A DNA stretch of 64,000 nt, taken from positions 7,652,785 through 7,716,784 of the forward strand of contig NZ_CP050177.1 of the NCBI RefSeq assembly GCF_011694815.1, in the 5' to 3' direction. The DNA comes from Streptomyces liangshanensis. GTDB taxonomy: Bacteria; Actinomycetota; Actinomycetes; Streptomycetales; Streptomycetaceae. This document shows positions 45,687 through 54,926 of this stretch, piece after piece. The notes below the pieces were generated by a model. The model made no database searches. It was given only the letters and a program-made list of their open reading frames with translations, and was not told the origin of the DNA. Every line of letters starts with the position of its first letter. The stretch's first letter is position 1. The position numbers and the translations under genes were made by a program.

Positions 45687-48017
45687 GTGTCCACTGAGAA
45701 CGAGCTGTTCAGCTCTGTCGATGCGTTGCTGGAGCAAGTTGCGCAGGACGACCTGCCGGTGCCTGCGGAGCGCAAGCGTCTGCGGGAGGCGTCGGGGCTG
45801 AGTCAGGTGCAGATCGCGGCGGCGCTGGGGGCGCGCCGGGAGGCTGTGGGGAGTTGGGAGGCGGGGCGGACGGAACCGCGGCCGCCGAAGCGTGCCGCGT
45901 ATGCCCGGCTCCTGGAGGGTCTCGCCGCCCGCTTCCCCGCCCCGGTCCCCGACGCGCCCGCCGCCACCCCGCCCCCGGCGGTCCCGGAGGCGTTCCCCGG
46001 CACGGCCGAGGAGCCGGCCACTGCTGGTCCGGCTGAGGGTCTGGCCCCGGCCGGGCCTGCTGCTGGTTCGGCCGAGGGGTCGGCTCCCGCTGCCCCGGCT
46101 GCTGCCGCTGCTGCTGCCGTTGCCGTTGTGCCGGTTGTGCCTGTTGTTGGTTCGGTTTCCCGTCCTATGGCCGGGGTGGCCGGTACGACCAGGCCGCCGG
46201 TGGCCAGGTCGTCGGTGACGTCTCGGCGTCCGGGTGCGGGGAAGACGCCGGCGGCGAAGACCACGGCGGTCGCCGGCGTGGATCCGCGTTTCGAGAACGG
46301 GCCGCTCGCGGTGATCGATGCCGACGCCGAGGGGCAGGTGTCGGCCTACTGTGTCGGTGGGTTGGTCCTGGACGTGCCCGCCAAGAGCATCCCGGCCCTG
46401 GTCGACTGGACGCTGACGGAGGCACGGCTGGGTCAGGCCCGCCTGCATCGTCATGGGCGGGACGCGGATCCGATCCTGGTCCTCACCGCGGCCGCGGTGG
46501 AGCGTTTCGCCCTGCCCGCCGCCCTGTCGGAGGAGGAGCGGCGTACGGGACGGCTCCCGGCCGGTCACAAGGTGGTCAAGCAGGTCGAGCGGGCCGGGCT
46601 TCGGATGACGCAGCGGGGTTTCGGCCCGTGGGCCCGGGTCTACCGTGATCCGGAGGGGTCGCTGCGGCGCTGTGTCCAGCTGTGTGTCCTGCCCTGGAAC
46701 GCCCTGGACACCCGGGAGTGGGGACGGAAGGACGACCCGGAGCTGCTGCTGACGATGCATCCGGCCGATCTGGTGCAGTACCTCGGCCTGTACGCGGCCC
46801 GGGTGATGACGCCGCGTGGCTCCACCGCGACGACCGGCCTGGAGCTGATGACCGCGCTGCGCCCGCCGACCCGTGCGTCGAAAGACCCGGTCACGGGGGA
46901 GTTTAAGCCCGCGTTCAACGACGACGCGATCACCGGCCGGTACGACGTGGTGCCGTGCGAGGTCCCCGACGAACACCCCATCCTCAAGGGCCAGTTCGCC
47001 CGGCATCATCTGCGTACCCCGGCGGAGATGCTGATGGAGGAACCGTACGACTGGTGCCGGCCGCTGACGGACGAGGAGTACGCCCACCGGTACCTGGTCG
47101 TCGTCGACCTCAACATGAGCTTCGCCGCGGCCGCGAACGGCCTCACGGTCGGGCTGAACGGGCCGACCCACCTGACCGGCAACCCGGCCTTCGACCCGAT
47201 GCTGCCCGGTTCGTGGCTGGTCGACCTCTCCCACGTCGACCTCTCCCGTGCACGGGTCAACGGCCGCACCGTCGACGGGGACCGGCTGCCTTCCCCGTTC
47301 ACGCCCAGGGGCGAGCGCCCCACCGGCCCGGCGTGGTACGCGACACCGACGGTCGCGTACGCGGTGGAGCTCGGCTTCGACGTCGCGCCGATCGAGGCGT
47401 ACGTCCGCACCCGGACCGGCCGCTACCTGGACGCCTGGTACAAGCGGCTGCGTGACGCGTACGTGGACACGATGGCCGACATGGGTGTCACCACCGACCT
47501 CCAGGGCCAGGAGTTCCTCGAGGCGATGGCCCGGCGCAGGCAGGCCGACCCGGTGCTGGCGTTGCTGGAGACCGCGATCAAGGCGACGGCGAAGGGCGCG
47601 ATCGGGAAGCTGCGCCAGCGTTCCCGGGGCCAGGTGCCGTACTACGAGCCCTACCCGGCGCTGGAGCGGTGGACGTGGCGCCCGGACATCCGGGCCGCCG
47701 TGCTCGCGAACCAACGGGTCGGTCTGCACCGTAAGTTGATGAGGACGGCGGCCGCCGCCGGCCTTTACCCGGTCGCGATCGGTACCGACGCGGTCGTCTA
47801 CCCCTCCTCCGGGCCGTCCCCGCTGGACGTCCTCCCGCGCACCGAGGAGGGCAGGCCGGTGCCCGGCGGTTTCCGGCTCGGTGTCTCGCCGGGGATGGTC
47901 AAGCACCAGGGCACTGGGACTGTCCTGTGGGCGGAGCAGCAGTTCGAGGAGCACGGTGGCGTCTTCAACATCTCCAACCTGATCAAGACGGATCAGAGCG
48001 TCGGGGAGGGGGAGTAG
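45687..48017 (+). CDS. tap: Telomere-associated protein Tap
   Basis: 776-aa protein that in Streptomyces binds the 3' overhang of linear replicon ends and recruits Tpg for end patching. An N-terminal XRE helix-turn-helix (ERKRLREASGLSQVQIAAALG, in two pieces) is followed by an unusually long Ala/Pro/Val-rich linker (about residues 80-195) and the large Tap core (MHPADLVQYLGLYAARV; VVVDLNMSFAAAANGL; WYKRLRDAYVDTMADMG). GTG at 45687 is favoured by GGGAGG upstream. tpg follows three bases after its stop. Confidence 0.93.
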   Translation: MSTENELFSSVDALLEQVAQDDLPVPAERKRLREASGLSQVQIAAALGARREAVGSWEAGRTEPRPPKRAAYARLLEGLAARFPAPVPDAPAATPPPAVPEAFPGTAEEPATAGPAEGLAPAGPAAGSAEGSAPAAPAAAAAAAVAVVPVVPVVGSVSRPMAGVAGTTRPPVARSSVTSRRPGAGKTPAAKTTAVAGVDPRFENGPLAVIDADAEGQVSAYCVGGLVLDVPAKSIPALVDWTLTEARLGQARLHRHGRDADPILVLTAAAVERFALPAALSEEERRTGRLPAGHKVVKQVERAGLRMTQRGFGPWARVYRDPEGSLRRCVQLCVLPWNALDTREWGRKDDPELLLTMHPADLVQYLGLYAARVMTPRGSTATTGLELMTALRPPTRASKDPVTGEFKPAFNDDAITGRYDVVPCEVPDEHPILKGQFARHHLRTPAEMLMEEPYDWCRPLTDEEYAHRYLVVVDLNMSFAAAANGLTVGLNGPTHLTGNPAFDPMLPGSWLVDLSHVDLSRARVNGRTVDGDRLPSPFTPRGERPTGPAWYATPTVAYAVELGFDVAPIEAYVRTRTGRYLDAWYKRLRDAYVDTMADMGVTTDLQGQEFLEAMARRRQADPVLALLETAIKATAKGAIGKLRQRSRGQVPYYEPYPALERWTWRPDIRAAVLANQRVGLHRKLMRTAAAAGLYPVAIGTDAVVYPSSGPSPLDVLPRTEEGRPVPGGFRLGVSPGMVKHQGTGTVLWAEQQFEEHGGVFNISNLIKTDQSVGEGE

Positions 48018-48020
48018 GCC

Positions 48021-48578
48021 GTGGTCGATTCGCTCGGGGACAGCCTGGATCGTGCGTTGGAGGGGGCGTTCACCCGCCGTATTCCGCAGAGTGCCCAGGC
48101 GCAGATGAAGTACCTGGTCAAGCAGCTCAAGGGCACCAGGGCCGTGGCCCAGGCGCTCGGGATCTCCCAGCGGACCGTGGAGCGCTATGTGACGGGCAGG
48201 CTCAAGCGGCCGCGCCGTGACCTGGCCGCGCGTATGGAGCGTGAGGTCAGGAAGCGGTGGCAGCCGCAGATCCGGGCGAGGGCCAGGAAGAAGGCGGCGT
48301 CGACGGACGGCATCGTCGTCTCCACCCGGGCCCGTTTCGGGTTCACCGCAGCGCCGGGCACGACCGACGACGCCCGCGTCCGGCACATCACCCAGGCGCT
48401 GGGCCCGCGGTGGGCGGAGCGGCTGTTCGAGGCCCGCGAGCAGGGTGCCACTGAGCAGCATCTTCTTGAGATTGCGGCTGAGGGCCTTGGCCGGTACTAC
48501 TTCCGCGACGACGGGCGTCGCGCCCGTGGCCTGGACGTGGAGTTCACCGACGTCCAGGAGATCGAGATCGTCCTGTAG
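48021..48578 (+). CDS. tpg: Terminal protein Tpg
   Basis: 185-aa protein that becomes covalently attached to the 5' ends of Streptomyces linear DNA and primes end patching. Family signatures: SAQAQMKYLVKQLKGT, the HTH AQALGISQRTVERYVTGRLK, RWQPQIRARARKKAA and TRARFGFTAAPGTTDDARVR, ending with DVEFTDVQEIEI. Length is the family norm. GTG start at 48021 directly after tap, with its ribosome site overlapping the end of tap. Confidence 0.95.
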   Translation: MVDSLGDSLDRALEGAFTRRIPQSAQAQMKYLVKQLKGTRAVAQALGISQRTVERYVTGRLKRPRRDLAARMEREVRKRWQPQIRARARKKAASTDGIVVSTRARFGFTAAPGTTDDARVRHITQALGPRWAERLFEAREQGATEQHLLEIAAEGLGRYYFRDDGRRARGLDVEFTDVQEIEIVL

Positions 48579-48613
48579 CCCCCGTACACCTGTAGTCCCC
48601 CGTACATACCAGG

Positions 48614-48642
48614 GGCCCGAACCGCCGGAAGCGGTTCGGGCC
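48614..48642 (+). terminator. Hairpin terminator after tpg
   Basis: GGCCCGAACCGC and GCGGTTCGGGCC form a perfect 12-bp stem with a CGGAA loop, 36 bases after the tpg stop. Confidence 0.85.
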
Positions 48643-49186
48643 TTCCTACGTACCCGTACGTACCTGGTGACCTTCGTGAGCTGCGCGGCCGAACCGCCGG
48701 TGCCGCGGTGCCTGGGGACGGCGGTCGGCCGGTGGTGGCCGGGAGGATCCCGGTGGGGGACGGCGCCGGCAGGCCCCTGAGGCGAGGCGTTCACGGGGGT
48801 GCGGGGGCCCGGGCCGGGCCTGGTGGGTACGGGCGTTGGGGGAGGCGGAGCGGGCCGGGGAGTGCCTCGGGCTCCTCACGGGTCTCCTGGTAGGGACGCA
48901 GGGTGTGCTAGGGGCGCGGGGGTGCGCGCGTGCTCGGGGTCGGTGCCGGCGCCGACCCCGCGCGCTGGCGCGCCGGCACGGTGGCTGGGCGGTGAGGAGG
49001 CCGGCGAGCGCGGTCTCCCGGGGGAGGGTGAGGGGCACCGGCGCCGACGAGTCGGGCGGAGCCGGTGCGCGGGACGTCGTTGCTCTGCGTCCGGCGGCGG
49101 TGCGCGAGGCGTCGTTGTTCTCCGTGCTCCTGCTTCTCCGTGCTCTGGTGTGTCGCGACGGGTGGGTCTTTGGTTGGGATCCGGGG
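48643..49186. other. Gene-free region downstream of tpg
   Basis: About 540 bases between the tpg terminator and the end of a minus-strand gene. Frames here are shadow-like (long Gly/Arg runs). No RNA gene or repeat was seen. Confidence 0.5.
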
Positions 49187-50314
49187 TCAGGGAGCAAGGC
49201 CTCGAACGCGGAATTGCATGACGCGGTAGGGCCATCCCGCCTTGGTGTTCCACTGGCTCACCGACAGGTGGAGGTCGTCGGGCGTGGACCCGGGGATGAT
49301 GTAGCCGCCGTACAACTGCGCCACGTGGGTGTCGTCCTCGTTGCCCCAGGACGTGCCTCGCAGGAGGGTGCGGCGGTGCGCTGTGCGCAGGTTCGCCGTG
49401 GGGTGGTCCGTGACCAGGCCCTCGATCCGGTAGTCGCCCTGGTTGAACCAGGTCAGGATCCACCGGCCGTCGAGCAGTCGCAGGCACAGTTCGCCGAAGG
49501 TGCCGTCCAGGACGGGTGTGGGCGGGTTGCCCCAGGCCCGGCGGCCGGCGGGGTCGTGTCCCCACGGCTCGTAGGCACCGGGGTCGGTGAGTTTGTCGGG
49601 GTGGACCCGGTGCAGGATGAGCGGCTTGTCCCGCTGGAATCCGGTGGACAGGACGTAGACGTAGCCGTCGTCGCCGAGGGCCCAGGTGAGCAGCTGGAAC
49701 ATGCCGTCGTGCAGGTTCGGGGCGAACACGGCACCGGTGGGGGCCCAGGTCGTGCCCGAGTCGTCGGACCGCCAGATCTCGGTGCGTACCACGGTGCCGA
49801 GCCCCTTGTTCACCATGACGTGCAGGTACATGGTGCCACCGAGGGTGATCACGTCGGAGGGCAGCACGGTGGAGTACTCGGGGTTGTCGTGATCGTAGGG
49901 CCACAGTTGCCGGGCGTGCCGTCCACCGACCGCACCGGTCCAGAAGACCGGGCGGCCGGGGCCGTCGAGGTGCCCGTACAGTGCCGCGGGCGAGCGCCAC
50001 CACCCGCCGCCGACCTTGGCCTCCTCGAAGGTGTCGCCGAAGACGAACAGGAGCCGGCCGTCGGGCGTTCGTACGGGTACGCCCAGGTCGGTGGCCTCCA
50101 TACGGAACCGGGTGGTGAGGCCGGGACCGGTGAGGTCGGCGACCTTGGAGACATGGAGGGGATCTGTCGCGGCGTGGGCCGGGTCGCCGAGCAGGGGAGG
50201 GCCTGCGAGGGCCGTCGCGGCGGCCGCTCGCAGGAAACCGGCGCGGCTGAGGTGGACCGGGCGGATCGGGGGCCGCGGCGGACGCGGGGCGTCGTGGGGT
50301 GTGCCGTGGTGCAT
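49187..50314 (-). CDS. Secreted DUF4185 protein (possible Tat substrate)
   Basis: 375-aa exported protein. The N-terminus SRAGFLRAAAATALAGPPLL resembles a Tat-like or Sec signal. The DUF4185 body, related to five-bladed beta-propeller glycosidase-like folds, shows LLFVFGDTFEEAKVGGG, YSTVLPSDVITLGG, TWFNQGDYRIEG and HVAQLYGGYIIPGSTP. ATG at 50314 behind AAGGAA. Probably acts on an external polysaccharide; not characterised. It is the last of three secreted-protein genes on this strand. Confidence 0.85.
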   Translation of the reverse strand: MHHGTPHDAPRPPRPPIRPVHLSRAGFLRAAAATALAGPPLLGDPAHAATDPLHVSKVADLTGPGLTTRFRMEATDLGVPVRTPDGRLLFVFGDTFEEAKVGGGWWRSPAALYGHLDGPGRPVFWTGAVGGRHARQLWPYDHDNPEYSTVLPSDVITLGGTMYLHVMVNKGLGTVVRTEIWRSDDSGTTWAPTGAVFAPNLHDGMFQLLTWALGDDGYVYVLSTGFQRDKPLILHRVHPDKLTDPGAYEPWGHDPAGRRAWGNPPTPVLDGTFGELCLRLLDGRWILTWFNQGDYRIEGLVTDHPTANLRTAHRRTLLRGTSWGNEDDTHVAQLYGGYIIPGSTPDDLHLSVSQWNTKAGWPYRVMQFRVRGLAP

Positions 50315-50416
50315 GAACGTTCCTTGGGCGATGTCGGGGGGGTTTTCGGGGCAGCCGGGGGCCCGGTGTGTGATCCGCCGCGGGAGCGGGGCACACACCG
50401 GGTTCGGCATCGGGTG

Positions 50417-51307
50417 TCAGTTGCCGTACTGGAGGGGGCGGTAGGCCTTGTACTCGCTGCCCGCCGTCAGTCCGTAGGTCAGGGAGCGGTGGCTGGTGCC
50501 GTTGGTGCTGCCCTGTTCGTATGCCGTGTAGGAGCGGTGGGCGGTGTCGTTCCACTTCTCGAAGATGACGGCATGGCGGGTGTTGTTGTTGCCGAGGGCG
50601 TCGATGACGAGGTCACCGGGCTGTAGCTCGCTCATGGGGATGGGGCGGGTGATCCTCGGGCCGGCCAGTCCCACGGTGTTCTCGCCGGGCGTGGGCAGGC
50701 CGAGCGCCATGGAGGCGTAGCCGGAGCAGTCCTGCCGGTAGCCGTCCCGCCAGTACAGGTGCTGGCCGTAGGGCACCGGACGCCCGTGGTGGGCTGTGAG
50801 CCAGGCCGCGGCCCGTTGCAGGGTCTGCTGCCGCGAGCCCGGCCGGGGAGCGGGTGGTGGGGGTGCATGGGGCCGTACCGGGACGCCCGGCAGCCGGTCC
50901 TCGGGGATGTCCACCGCGGCGACGGTCAGGAAGCCGGTGACGGGCCGGGTGATGTGGGCCATGAAGGTGGAGCAGGCGCTGCCCTCGCAGACCCTGCGGC
51001 CGGTGTCGACCTGGTAGTCGGCGGTGACGCGGTCCTGGCCGGGGGAGGTCTGGTTGATCGTTCCCGCGGACGGTGAGTCGATGTCCGAGGTGGTGTGCAC
51101 GACCCAGCGGGTTCCCCAGGTGGGGAAGGAGGCGGCGGCCTGCCGGGTGACGGCCTGCTGAAGGGCGCCGGTGCCGGTGCCGGGAGTCGCTGTGCCGGGT
51201 GTGCCGTGGGCGGGCACCGCGAGGGCGCCCGCGGCCAGGCAGGCCAGGGTGAGCGCCGGCAGCAACCGGCGGCGCGGGCGGGTGCGGTGAGGGTGGTGGG
51301 TGGGCAT
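50417..51307 (-). CDS. Secreted NlpC/P60-like cysteine peptidase
   Basis: 296-aa exported protein. Signal peptide LLPALTLACLAAGALAVPAHG, then an N-terminal domain with two Cys (VCEGSACSTFMAHITRPV), a Pro-rich linker, and a C-terminal papain-fold domain. The catalytic Cys is in QDCSGYASMALGL and the His in NNTRHAVIFEKW. Such enzymes cut peptidoglycan peptides or act as amidases. ATG at 51307. It lies between an I36-type inhibitor gene and a DUF4185 gene, all on the minus strand. Confidence 0.82.
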   Translation of the reverse strand: MPTHHPHRTRPRRRLLPALTLACLAAGALAVPAHGTPGTATPGTGTGALQQAVTRQAAASFPTWGTRWVVHTTSDIDSPSAGTINQTSPGQDRVTADYQVDTGRRVCEGSACSTFMAHITRPVTGFLTVAAVDIPEDRLPGVPVRPHAPPPPAPRPGSRQQTLQRAAAWLTAHHGRPVPYGQHLYWRDGYRQDCSGYASMALGLPTPGENTVGLAGPRITRPIPMSELQPGDLVIDALGNNNTRHAVIFEKWNDTAHRSYTAYEQGSTNGTSHRSLTYGLTAGSEYKAYRPLQYGN

Positions 51308-51384
51308 GGAGTTCTCTCTTCGGGTACGGGGGAGGGGTTGCCCCTGCCGGGGGTGGGGGTGGGCTGTGCGGACCGGGTGACCGG

Positions 51385-51810
51385 TCAGCAGCTCGGCTTG
51401 ATCCGGTCCACCTGCCGGCCGAACGCGTAGTCCGCCGACCAGTCGTTCGCCCTGACCTCGCGGGTCTTGCCCGGGGCGGGCGGCGGCGAGTCCTGGAAGC
51501 AGCCGTCGGCCGCGGCGAAGAACGAAGCGACCTTGTCGGCGAGTTCGTGGTCGCCGAGGAAGACGTTGCCCTCGTCCGGGCTCCAGTCGTAGCGGTCGCC
51601 CTGGAAGTGGGGCTCGCTCCACATGCAGATCTTGCCGCCCGGGCAGTACGGGGCGGCGCCCGCGGCCTGCCCGGCACCGGTGGCCGAGCCCGCCGTGGCC
51701 AGCGCGACGGCCGCCAGGGCGACCGAGGCCGCCATCGCCCCGATCACGCGCTGCCGCTTCTTCGTCTTCTCCGGGCCGTTCGTCTTCTCCTGGCCGTTCG
51801 TGTTCTTCAC
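51385..51810 (-). CDS. Secreted peptidase inhibitor, family I36-like
   Basis: 141-aa exported small protein. After a signal peptide (VIGAMAASVALAAVALATAG) the mature part has the crystallin-like I36 pattern seen in SMPI-type metalloprotease inhibitors: YCPGGKICMWSEPHFQGDRY, SFFAAADGC and a terminal Cys. GTG start at 51810 behind GGGGA. Gene order inhibitor, then C40-type peptidase suggests a protective pair, though the inhibitor's target is unknown. Confidence 0.75.
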   Translation of the reverse strand: MKNTNGQEKTNGPEKTKKRQRVIGAMAASVALAAVALATAGSATGAGQAAGAAPYCPGGKICMWSEPHFQGDRYDWSPDEGNVFLGDHELADKVASFFAAADGCFQDSPPPAPGKTREVRANDWSADYAFGRQVDRIKPSC

Positions 51811-51962
51811 GGGATTCCCCTTTTTTCGATTCGTCGTCCGGTCCCCGGTGCGGGACCTGATGCACCGTTTGTAGCCGCTAACCTGTTGTTCAATTCGGGT
51901 CGGCCGACGCCGAACAAACGGATACCGAACAACAGGCTTCGACCGGGGGGAAGGGTGCACGC

Positions 51963-54926
51963 ATGCCACGGGGAGAGAGTCCTCTGGACCCGGACGGCGG
52001 TCCTCTGTTCGAATTCGCGGCGCGTTTACGGAAACTACGGGAACAGGCCGGCCGGCCCACCTACCGGGACCTCGCACGGACAACGCACTACGGGATCGCG
52101 ACACTGTCCTCGGCCGCGGCGGGACGTCAACTGCCCAGCGCGGCCGTCACCCTCGCCTACGTCCGCGCCTGCGGCGGGGACGAGCGGGAATGGAAGCTGA
52201 TCTGGCAGCGAACGGCTGACGCGTGCACCGGTACGGACACGCCGGCCGCCCCCGGCGCGCAGGACCGGAAGAAGAGCGGTGCCAGGCCGCCCTATGTCGG
52301 TCTGCCCGCGTTCGAGGAAGCCGATTCCGGGTTCTTCTTCGGCCGCGAGAAACTCACCGCCGCGCTCGTCGAACACTTGAAGGAAAAACGGCTTCTCGTA
52401 TTGTTCGGGGCATCGGGATCCGGTAAGTCGTCGGTGCTGCGCGCAGGTGTGCTTCCCGCCTTTCCCGACGTTTCCTCACTGGTCTTCACCCCCGGCCCGC
52501 ATCCGCTGGAGGAGTGCGCCGTCCGCCTGGCGGCCCGCGCCGGCGTCGCCCGCGACCCGGTGCACACCGCACTCATGGCCGAGCCGCGCACCTTCCACCG
52601 GATGGTGCGGCAGATCCTCGCCGGGCGCGAGGAGACCTGCTCCGCAGCGGACGAACTGCTCGTCGTCGTCGACCAGTTCGAAGAGGTGTTCACGCTCTGC
52701 CGCGACGCGCGGGAACGCGAGCGGTTCGTCGACTCCCTCGTGCACGCCGCCCAGGCCCCCGACAGCCGCACGCGGGTCGCCCTCGCCGTGCGGTCCGACT
52801 TCTACACGCACTGCACCCGCCTGCCCGGCCTCGTCGACGCGCTGCCCCACGCCCATCATCCTGTCGGCCCGATGACCGCCGAGGAACTGAGGGCGGCGAT
52901 CGTCCAGCCCGCCGCGCGCTCCCGGCTCACCGTCGAGAGCGCCCTGCTGACCACCCTCACCGCCGACGCACACGGCCGGCCGGGCGCCCTGCCCCTGCTC
53001 TCGCACGCCCTGCTGGAGACCTGGAAGCGCCGGCGGGGCAACGCCCTCACGCTGGCCGGCTACCGCGCGGCGGGCGGCTTCGAGGACGCGCTCACCCAGA
53101 CCGCCGAGGAGTTCCACCGCGCCCTGGACGACAGCCGGCAGGAGGCCGCGCGACGGCTGTTCCTGCGGCTCGTCGCACTGGGCGAGGGCACCGAGGACAC
53201 CAAACGCCGGGTGCCACGACATGAACTCGGCGACGGCCCCGATACCCGGTTCGTCCTCGAACGAGCGACCCGGGCCAGGCTGCTGACCGCCGACGCCGAT
53301 CACGTGGAGATCGCCCACGAGGCCCTGATCCGCTGCTGGACCCGGCTCGGCCAGTGGCTGGAGGAGGACCGCGGCCAGGAACGTCTGCGACGCGCGGTCA
53401 CCGAGGCCACCGCCCTCTGGGAATCCCTGGACCACGACCCCGACTCCCTGTACCGCGGGGTACGCCTCGCCACCGCGAAGGATCTCCCGCCGCGGACACT
53501 GACCGCCCGGGAGCGCGCCTTCCTCGACGCCGGCGAGGCGGCGGCACAGCGGGCACGACAGCGCGAGGGCCGCCGCCTGCGCCGGCTGCGCCGCATGGTC
53601 GCGGCCCTGGCCGTTCTCCTCGTGTCCGCCATGGCCGCCGCCGGTTTCGCCGTACGAGCACAGGGCACCGTCACCCGGCAACGCAACGAGGCCGTGGCGC
53701 TCCGGGCAGCCGAGGAGTCCGTCCGCCTCAGCCTGCACGATCCGTCACTGGCCGCCCAGATCGCGCTGGCCGCCTACCGCCAAACCCCGCAGGACCGCAC
53801 GCAGGACGCCCTGCTCACCACCCTGTCCGTCGCCTCGATCGGCCCCGCACAGGCAGGCCCCGAACCGGCGGGCCCCGCACAGGCCGGGCCCGCACCGGCG
53901 CCGTACACACCGGTCGGCCACGCACCCGCCGTCACCGCCGACGGCCGCACCCTGGCCATGGCCGACGGCGCGCAGCTCGTCCTGTGGGACATGAAGGATC
54001 CACGACAGCCCCGCCGACTCGGCACCGTCGACGGCCACGGAGTCGGCCTGAACGCGTTCGAGTTCACCCACGACGGCAACACGCTGGTCGGTGCGGACAG
54101 CGACCGCACGCTCCGGCTGTGGGACGTGACCGACCCGCGGAACCCGACGCCGCTGTCGAAGCTGCCCACGGAGCACACCGACTCCGTGTACTCCGTCGCC
54201 GTGAGCCGGGACGGCCGCACGGCCGCCACCAGCAGCTACGACCACACCATCCGCCTCTGGGACATCACCGACCCGGCACACCCCGGCACACTCGACAGGC
54301 TCACCGGACACCGGGACAACGTCAAACCCGTCGCCTTCAGCCCCGACGGACGGACCCTGGCCTCGGGCTCCGACGACCACACCGTCCGCGTCTGGGACGT
54401 GACCGACCCACGGCACGCTGCCCCCCTCGCGGTCCTCGAAGGGCACCGGAACTTCGTGGACGCCCTCGCCTACAGCCCGGACGGCCGCACCCTGCTGAGC
54501 GGGAGCGACGACCAGACGGCGAAACTGTGGGACATCAGCGCACTTCCCCGCCACCGCCAACTGGGCGAACTGGCAGGCCACGCCGACATCGTCGCCGGTG
54601 TGGCCTTCGCCTCCCACGGCCGCACGGCGGTGACCGTCGGCGTGGACGGCGTGGTGAACGTCTGGGACGTGACCGACCGCGCCCGCCCCGCCTCCCTGGC
54701 CCACCTCACCAACCCCCGCGGGACGGTCAAGGAAGTGCGCTACCTCACGACGGACGGCATGTTCCTCACCGTGACCGCTCACCGCAGCGTCCAGATCTGG
54801 TACACCGACCTCGACCGGGCGCTCACCCACGCCTGCGACCGGGTCCACGCCACCATCAGCCGCGCCCAATGGGCTCGCCACTTTCCCCGCCTCGACTACG
54901 CCCCGCCCTGCCCGCGCCACACATGA
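51963..54926 (+). CDS. nSTAND NTPase with HTH and WD40 repeats
   Basis: 987-aa signalling protein. Residues 15-70 form an XRE-like helix-turn-helix (TYRDLARTTHYGIATLSSAA). The nSTAND NTPase follows: PYVGLPAFEEADSGFFFGRE, Walker A GASGSGKS (149-156), Walker B VVVDQFEEVF (Asp237) and winged-helix region. A membrane-helix-like stretch (AALAVLLVSAMAAAGFAV, about 546-563) precedes six to seven WD40 blades (SPDGRTLASGSDDHTVRVWD). STAND NTPases switch on ligand binding; some serve in phage defence, others in regulation. Trigger unknown. Confidence 0.88.
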   Translation: MPRGESPLDPDGGPLFEFAARLRKLREQAGRPTYRDLARTTHYGIATLSSAAAGRQLPSAAVTLAYVRACGGDEREWKLIWQRTADACTGTDTPAAPGAQDRKKSGARPPYVGLPAFEEADSGFFFGREKLTAALVEHLKEKRLLVLFGASGSGKSSVLRAGVLPAFPDVSSLVFTPGPHPLEECAVRLAARAGVARDPVHTALMAEPRTFHRMVRQILAGREETCSAADELLVVVDQFEEVFTLCRDARERERFVDSLVHAAQAPDSRTRVALAVRSDFYTHCTRLPGLVDALPHAHHPVGPMTAEELRAAIVQPAARSRLTVESALLTTLTADAHGRPGALPLLSHALLETWKRRRGNALTLAGYRAAGGFEDALTQTAEEFHRALDDSRQEAARRLFLRLVALGEGTEDTKRRVPRHELGDGPDTRFVLERATRARLLTADADHVEIAHEALIRCWTRLGQWLEEDRGQERLRRAVTEATALWESLDHDPDSLYRGVRLATAKDLPPRTLTARERAFLDAGEAAAQRARQREGRRLRRLRRMVAALAVLLVSAMAAAGFAVRAQGTVTRQRNEAVALRAAEESVRLSLHDPSLAAQIALAAYRQTPQDRTQDALLTTLSVASIGPAQAGPEPAGPAQAGPAPAPYTPVGHAPAVTADGRTLAMADGAQLVLWDMKDPRQPRRLGTVDGHGVGLNAFEFTHDGNTLVGADSDRTLRLWDVTDPRNPTPLSKLPTEHTDSVYSVAVSRDGRTAATSSYDHTIRLWDITDPAHPGTLDRLTGHRDNVKPVAFSPDGRTLASGSDDHTVRVWDVTDPRHAAPLAVLEGHRNFVDALAYSPDGRTLLSGSDDQTAKLWDISALPRHRQLGELAGHADIVAGVAFASHGRTAVTVGVDGVVNVWDVTDRARPASLAHLTNPRGTVKEVRYLTTDGMFLTVTAHRSVQIWYTDLDRALTHACDRVHATISRAQWARHFPRLDYAPPCPRHT

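Noticed and set aside
45612..48794. 1060-codon open frame on the minus strand opposite tap-tpg
   Set aside because: It is antisense to two clearly recognised genes and consists of high-GC shadow sequence without any family signature.
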